From contig CM055617.1 of assembly GCA_029379385.1 (NCBI GenBank), positions 16,500,679 through 16,564,678 of the forward strand: DNA of 64,000 nt, in the 5' to 3' direction. The DNA is from Quillaja saponaria (taxonomy: Eukaryota; Streptophyta; Magnoliopsida; Fabales; Quillajaceae). The notes beneath the pieces are model-generated. The model was not told where the DNA came from. It did no database searches and worked only from the letters and a program-made list of their open reading frames with translations. Numbering within the stretch: the first letter of the stretch is position 1; each line of letters opens with the position of its first letter. The position numbers and the translations under genes are program-made. Shown piece by piece: positions 57,828 through 64,000 of this stretch.

Positions 57828-60595
57828 TGGCACACCCTGCACGAAGACATGACTAGCTGGAGGAAAAGGGTAACCAAACTTCCATAACCTTGACTCTAAA
57901 TTCAAAGAAATGCACACAATTAATGACTCAATTAAAAGTTAAATGAAAGTTTTATAAGAAATGTGACTATATATAAATACTCATGTACTAAAATGTATAA
58001 TAATTTAACTAAGACAGCATAGGTTTTTCATAAAGTAGAACATGTCCAATAATACAAGCATATTATAACTCTAGTTATACATAACCATAACAACATTTAC
58101 AATAACACAATAACACAATATCAACAAGGAGCTTTGCTCCATTTGCACATGAAAAAATTAATGAACCAAACTAGTACACAAATGAAAAATTCATGACTTA
58201 AGCCCAAATGCAATTGCAAAACTTCATCTCATGGCTTCAAGTAAGTGATCTTAAGTGAATACATTATCGTAGCACTATCGTCAAGTCAAGTTTCAATTAG
58301 AGGAGTTTGTCGAGATCTTGATACTAAAAAACATAAACAAAAGAGGAATGAGTCTTAGAGACTCAGTGGTTGAAAAATGTACCAAAATGGTTCTAGTATT
58401 AATTAGCATATAATTAAAAGACATGTGCTTACTAGTTTCATATTAACACAAGTTACAAATCAATTCACTCTTTCACGTACATATACATATAGAATATGTA
58501 AAATCAAAACCAATATAACACACAAAATACAATATGCAAACAAATCAAGCAAAGCATTCCAAAAGGGCCAATCGGAGTAACATTGCTGCACACATATACA
58601 CATCCTCCTTAGGCTTTTTGCTCGTACACTACCAAGAATATACTTAAGCTTCTCACATAACTTTGTGGGGCTGAGATACCCAAGTATTTTTGCTCAAATA
58701 TCAAATAATGAAATCAAAGTTATCCTAGGTGCACCCGAATTCTATCTCATATATATATTACTCAACTCAACTCAACTAAGCCTTAAAATCCCAAACTTAG
58801 TTGGGGTCGGCTATATGAATCCTTTTCCTCCATTCGCATCGATCCAAGACAACATTTTCATTAATTCCTAGCACAGCCATATCTTTCTCGATGACTGTCC
58901 CTCATGTAAGTTTCGGTCTCCTCTTTCCCCGTCTAACACCTGGCACCTGGACCAAGTCACCTTGCTTAACTTCTGCGTCCATTGGTCGACGTTGGATGTG
59001 TCCAAACCAACGTAGACGATTCTCCCTCATTTTCTCCTCAATAGGTGCTACTTCCACCTTCTTACGAATCTCCTCATTCCTTATTCTATCCTTTCTTGTA
59101 TGTCCCGTCATCCATCTCAACATTCTCATTTCGACTACTCCGATCTTATGCGAATGTTGCTTCTTAACTGCCCAACATTCTCATCCTGGAATCTATCTCA
59201 TATATATATATATATATATAATTCATTGGCCCTTATTATACTCAAACAAAGTTTCACATCAATACATAATACAATAAATACTAGAGTGTCAACAACATAG
59301 CACTTTTGCCACTTAATTCAATCGAATCGTATCATTTAAACACTTACGTTTGAGAACTATATATACATAAACACATAAAAAAAATATTCACAACATACTA
59401 GCAACCAAAGGATAGCATATTTCACTCACTAGTTTTATGGATTTGACTTGTCGTTCCTTCTTGAATTCAAAGATGTTGATGGATCAACAACACGTTCCAG
59501 AGCTGAAAATCATATTTCTAATTATTATTTAGTTTATAAATTTCATGGTTATAATCTTCTAATTACTAAAACCTATATATATATTGAATTTCATGCATTC
59601 CCTTGAAACTATTCCCTCTTAAGCATTTCAACAAACACCTTAAGGGTATAATTAATTTCAACTCATGTATATGTATATCTATATATACATACACCAAGAT
59701 AATCAATATAAATCCCTCATTTTCAATATTATACATATTTGAGACATTAACTATAAAATTGATTTAACTATTTAAAAGCTTGAATTATAGAAACTCAACA
59801 TCAATACGACTTATTCTAAACTTTCCTCTTCCACTAGTCACTTAATGATCATTTTACTTACCCTTTGTTCATTACCTTTTATTCAAATTCATTTAATCCC
59901 TAAACTAAATCATCAACTAAAAAGAAATCCTTTGACTTAGAGCAAATAAACTAAGGAAACCCTTAAGAACAAGAATTGGCCACACTACCTAGACATGTAA
60001 CCGAGTTGTTATAGCCTGAAGTAGAGCTACTGCCTTCACTTAGCTAGCCTCACAACTGAACAAGGGTGTAGTACAAAGAGGATGAGGAGCTAGTGTGGCC
60101 AGTGCTACAAGGAAAATGCTAAAAAGCCCAGGTTTGTATGCCTAAAACGGAGTGTGATAGCTGTTGCCAAGGTGTGTTTTCGGCCACCATACACTGCTAG
60201 ATGAAGCAAGATAAATGGCAAGAGGAAGGAAGGAAACTAAACACACAAGGATAGAAGAAAAATAAGCAAAACAAAGGCTAAAGTGCTCGCATGATGAAGG
60301 AAAAAAAAAAGAGGCACGGTTCAAAGTAGAGGAGCTGAACAAGAGCAAGTCGGTGGAAAAAAAAAAAAAAAAAACAACAAAGGGAAAGTTTTAGGGAAAT
60401 AGAAAAAGTAAATAAGAAAAATCAAAGTCAACAAAGTAAAGTAAGATATTTATGGTTTTTGAATTATGGTTTTTATACACATGTGTATATATATTTTCAT
60501 AAAGTTTGTTTATTTGTTTATATACTTATATATTTATGTAACTAAAAGTTACATAACATATTTCTAAAGTAATATTACGATGTTGGGTTATAACA
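57828..60595 (-). mobile_element. 3' LTR of chromovirus 2 (family A)
   Basis: Minus orientation, starts (minus) TGTTATAACCCAACATCG at 60595 and ends near 57828 with '...cagggtgtgcca', directly abutting chromovirus 1 pol. Modules: the stem-loop TGAGTCT-TAG-AGACTCA at 58349-58365, 'caaggagctttgctcc' near 58129, and the purine block at about 60290-60420. The minus-strand polypurine tract GAGGGAAGAG lies just upstream (complement of 60596-60605). Carries a truncated RTE at 58759-59191. Confidence 0.88.
58759..59191 (-). mobile_element. 5'-truncated RTE LINE with 18-bp TSD
   Basis: Inserted in the LTR of chromovirus 2. Perfect TSD tctatctcatatatatat at 58741-58758 and 59192-59209. The 3' tail on minus ends in (TTGAG)-type repeats, preceded by 'actaagtttgggattttaag'. 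The frame at 58902-59129 (minus) encodes the RTE C-terminus (EEKMRENRLRWFGHIQRRP) and is still open for 75 codons, suggesting a younger insertion than the RTE at 42076. The TA-rich target inflates TSD length slightly. Confidence 0.9.
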
Positions 60596-60664
60596 CTCTT
60601 CCCTCATAAAAGAAATTCATCATGAATTTCAATAAAATAGTTATAGATGTGTTGTTTACCTGAA

Positions 60665-63255
60665 TCATTCAAAAAGATAGAGATATTGTTTCCTCATCGC
60701 ATGTTTGGATTCCAAAGTGACTTCTTGTTCATTATGATATTGCCAAACAACTTTTGCCATAGGAATCTTCGATCCAAGTTTACAAACTTGTCTTTTGATG
60801 ATTGTCAATGGTTGCTCTCATATGTCAAATTCTTATCCACTTGTACTTCCTGGACTTGTAAAACATGAGATTCATCAGGCAAATACTTCTGAAGCATAGA
60901 TACATGAAAAATCAAATGTACCCTATCCAAATCCGACTATAACCTAAATCTGTAAGCTATAGCTCTAACCTTATCTGAAATCTAGAAAGGTCCTATGAAT
61001 CTCAAACTCAACTTCTTTTTCTTGCCAAATCTTATTGCGCCTTTGAAAGGTGAAATCTTCAGAAACACATAATCACCAACTTCGAATTCTAATTCCCTCT
61101 AATGATTATTGGCATAAGACTTCTGTCTATTTTGAGCCATCCTCAGCCTATCACGGATGACATACACATTTTCTACGGCATCCTGAACCAACTTTGGTCC
61201 TAATAACTGATGCTCACTAGTTTCAAACCATCTAATCGGAGATCTACATTTTCTCCTATATAAAGATTCAAATGGTGCCATCCAAATGCTACTATGATAA
61301 CTATTATTATAAGCAAACTTCGTAAGTGGCAGGTACTGATCTCAACTTCACTCAAAATCCATCACACAAGCTCGCAACATATCTTCCAAAGTTTGTATAG
61401 TTCTTGCAGACTATCCATCAGTTTGAGGATGAAAAGCTATACTGAATAGCAACTGAGTATCAAGAGCTTCTTAAAAAGATTTCCAAAATGCTGTAGTAAA
61501 CTGAGTTCCCCATTCTGAAATAATAGAAATAGGTACTCCATGTAGCAAAACAATTTCATCTATATACAACTTAGCATATTGATGTGCTAAGAAGTAGTTT
61601 TCACCAAAAGAAAGTGCAGTGATTTTTTCAATCGATCCATAACAATCTAGATTGAATCATAACCCCTGAAGGTCTAGGGAATTCCTATTACAAAATCCAT
61701 AGTAAATTTCTTCCATTTCCACTTTGGAATGCCTAACATTTACAATGTTCTTATGGGTTTTTGATGTTTAGCTTTCACTTGCTAGCATACCAGGCACTTA
61801 GGAACAAAGTTTGCTAAAACCTTCTTCATACCATACCACCAGTAAAACTTCTTCTAGTCTTGATACATCTTAGAAGAACCATGATGCATCATATAGGACT
61901 AACAGTAAGTCACTTCAAGAATTTTCTTTCTCAACTTAGGATCAAATGGCACAACTACACGATCATGACACCTTAGCACTCCTTCATCATCTACCCTGAA
62001 TTCACTAATGGCAAACTGATCATATTTAGCTATCTTGGCATACAATTCAGAGTCAACTTGCCTCTGCTACTTTAACAACTCAAATCAAAGTGGATTTCAC
62101 CTGAATATGGGCTAACAATACCCCATGAGGAGATACTTCAAATTTAACCCCATCAGCCATGTACCTTTGTAAATCTTTAATAACCTTACTACGAATAGCT
62201 ATCACATGGGATAAGCTACCTATTTACTTCTTACTAAAAGCATTAGCAACTACATTAGCTTACCTCAAATGATAAGAAATCAAATAATCATAATCTTCTA
62301 ACAGCTCAATCCACCTATGTTGTCTCAAATTCAAATATTTCTAATCAAATATATACTTAAGACTCTTGTGATCTGTGAATATCTCACAAGTTTCACCATA
62401 AATAATGCCTCCACACCTTCAATGCAGAAATCACTAGTTGCCATCTCTAGGTCATGGGTGGGATAGTTCCTTTCATGTTTCTTCTGCTGCCTCGAGGCAT
62501 ATGCAATCACCTTTCTATCCTGCATAAAAACACATCCAAGTCCGATACGGGAATCATCACAAAACAGCGTATACTTCCCCATACAAGAAAGAAAAATAAG
62601 GACTGGAGCTAAAGTCAAAGGTGTAGCAATATGGGAGAAATTTTCAACAAATACCCTATAACAAACTGCTATACCCAGAAAACTTCGAATTTCATACACG
62701 TTTGTTGGATGAGGCTAATTCTGAACTGCTTCAACTTTCTTGGGATCCATATGAATTCTTTCTTTAGAAATCACATGTCCAAGACCATTACCTAATTCAA
62801 CCAAAATTCACACTTAGAGAATTTAGCATAAAACTTGCTTTCCCCAAGTGTTTGGAAGACAATGCAAAGATGCTTCTCATGTTCCTCCTCACTATGAGAA
62901 TTCACCAATATGTCATTAATAAAGACAAAAACAAATTGATCCAAGAAAGGCTTAAAAACCCTGTTCATAAGATCCATGAATGCTATAGGAGCATTAGTGA
63001 GTCCAAAAGATATAACTAAGAACTCATAATGTCCAAACTAGGTGCGAAAAGCAATCTTTGAAATATGACTTTATTTAGCTGCCAATAATCATTACACAGC
63101 CGGAACGAGCCATCTTTCTTTTTAACAAAAAAATAAGGGTATACCAAGGGAACAAACTAGGACGAAATTCCCTTATTCACCAAGTCTTGCAACTACAACT
63201 TTAACTCTTTCAATTCATAAAGAGCCATCTGGTATGGAGGTATAGAGATTGGTTG
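60665..63255 (-). pseudogene. Chromovirus 2 pol: RT, RNase H, integrase, C-terminal chromodomain-like tail (disrupted)
   Basis: Ty3/gypsy, Tekay/Del-like, minus strand. In order from 63255 downward: the N-terminal RT block (PISIPPYQMA, FVKKKDG near 63120); the RT active site, reading FINDILV instead of the usual YIDD (62792-62977); RNase H (62331-62699) with CDDSR, 'VIAYASRQ' and 'NYPTHDLE'; the H2C2 and integrase core (about 61330-61960, with stops); the downstream integrase block MAPFESLYRRKCRSPI (61099-61281); and the C-terminal HNEQE tail to the stop near 60665. About 70 bp separate this from the PPT and LTR. Multiple stops and the YIDD change make it inactive. Gag and protease are not in the window because another LTR interrupts at 63268. 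Confidence 0.92.
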
Positions 63256-63267
63256 AGTGCCAAGCAA

Positions 63268-64000
63268 TGATAAGTCTATGAAATAGCCTCATTTACATGT
63301 CCTTTTTATTCATAGTTATTTTCTATGTTATTGAGTTTTAATTTGATTGTTGCTTAGTTGAGTCATTTGTTTTAAAGTGTTGAATTCTAGCTGAGTATGC
63401 TTAGTATTTAGCCTTTAATTATGAATTTCATTAATCTAGTTTGTGTGTTTTAAAGGTTTAATCTTAAAGGAAACCCCTTTGAAGTCAAAGTAGAGTCAAA
63501 CAAGGATTTCCTACACATTAGGCACCACGATGACAGAAAAAGGATGCCACAGAGCCCAAAATCTTACAAAAAGGCAACCAGGCAGAGGAGTCTGGTGCTG
63601 GTGCTGGGCTGCAAAAAGCTAGCTCTGGAGTGCCAGGTACGAAGGCAGCCAGACCTGGTTGCCATAAAAGGGGCGCCCCAGTGCCCAACATGATTTCCCA
63701 CTCTGATTTTCAGTGTTGAGGTGCTGGAACTTCAGTGCTGCGGCGCTAACTTAATTCCTAGTCCAAGTTAAACTCTTTTTAAGGGTTTTAAAGCTTATTT
63801 AAAAAGATTTATGTTAGGGAATATAAACATACAAGTTTAACTAAGAAAGTCAGGAGTTTCGAGGCATCAAGAGTGCAAGGTAAGAGAAGCTTGGGATATT
63901 TAAAGATTGAAGCCTGGCAACCATCAATTTTCTTCATCTACTATTTCCTTTCCTTGTGTTTATTTTGTGTTTTCTTTATATGAATCCATGTTTACACTAA
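63268..64000 (+). mobile_element. Start of an Athila-like LTR (partial)
   Basis: Chromovirus 2 RT sequence breaks off at about 63267 and TGATAAGTCTATGAAATAGC begins, like the TGATAAGT starts of many Athila-type LTRs. It includes a GC-richer, repeat-prone stretch at 63580-63750 with 'ggcgcc', 'gtgctgg' and 'gcggcgct' words typical of such LTRs. It extends beyond the window, so neither 3' end nor TSD can be checked. Confidence 0.6.

Noticed and set aside
58891..59277. 128-codon plus-strand frame
   Set aside because: Antisense to the RTE C-terminal frame and extending into a TA repeat.
1..64000. tRNA, rRNA or snoRNA genes
   Set aside because: I looked for B-box-like GGTTCRA contexts with cloverleaf partners and saw none; a tRNAscan-SE run would settle it.

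Overview
The window is AT-rich nuclear DNA of a flowering plant, most likely a eudicot. The evidence is a plant-type NF-YA transcription-factor gene with GT-AG introns, an AP2/ERF pseudogene, plant long-LTR chromovirus retrotransposons, RTE- and L1-type LINEs, a plant hAT transposon, and an integrated plant pararetrovirus (Caulimoviridae). I cannot name the species. There are no bacterial-type operons, CRISPR arrays or recognisable tRNA/rRNA genes. Boundaries were set by eye from repeated termini, target-site duplications (TSDs) and reading frames.

Layout. 1-4.8 kb: a ~20-bp minisatellite with a telomere-like core, split by a solo long LTR and abutting a second LTR. 6.6-17.2 kb: a small LTR element (LTRs ~338 bp) with no visible gag-pol, split by a 4.9-kb hAT transposon (perfect 8-bp TSD) and a 2.6-kb solo LTR (perfect 5-bp TSD). 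17.5-27.1 kb: the one clearly intact gene, a 207-aa NF-YA subunit of the CCAAT-binding NF-Y complex, with two leader introns and four coding-region introns; the largest coding-region intron carries LINE 3' ends. 27.6-37.5 kb: a decayed endogenous pararetrovirus in fragments, including two oppositely oriented copies of the capsid C-terminal region, interrupted by retrotransposon debris (including a short-LTR copia derivative). 37.5-40.1 kb: a solo LTR. 42.1-48.9 kb: a near-complete RTE LINE split by a 4.2-kb solo LTR, flanked by a 10-bp TSD. 49.5-50.0 kb: an AP2/ERF pseudogene that keeps one frame but has four internal stops. 50.8-63.3 kb: two minus-strand Tekay/Del-like chromoviruses, one inserted in the other, the older also split by a plus-strand solo LTR (TSD atgga) and the younger carrying a 5'-truncated RTE in its LTR. 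63.3 kb to the end: the start of an Athila-like LTR.

One long LTR family (starts TGTTATAACC, ends GTGTGACA or GTGTAACA, about 2.6-4.2 kb) recurs at least eight times in both orientations. Its copies share a pyrimidine-rich block, a stem-loop about 500 bp from the LTR 3' end, and a GGAGCTCC palindrome about 290 bp from the end. Most copies are solo LTRs, so the locus records repeated insertion followed by LTR-LTR recombination. I found no convincing new multi-gene system. The most unusual signals are the covarying LTR stem-loop, the split minisatellite, the inverted pararetrovirus and the unlabelled ERF pseudogene.
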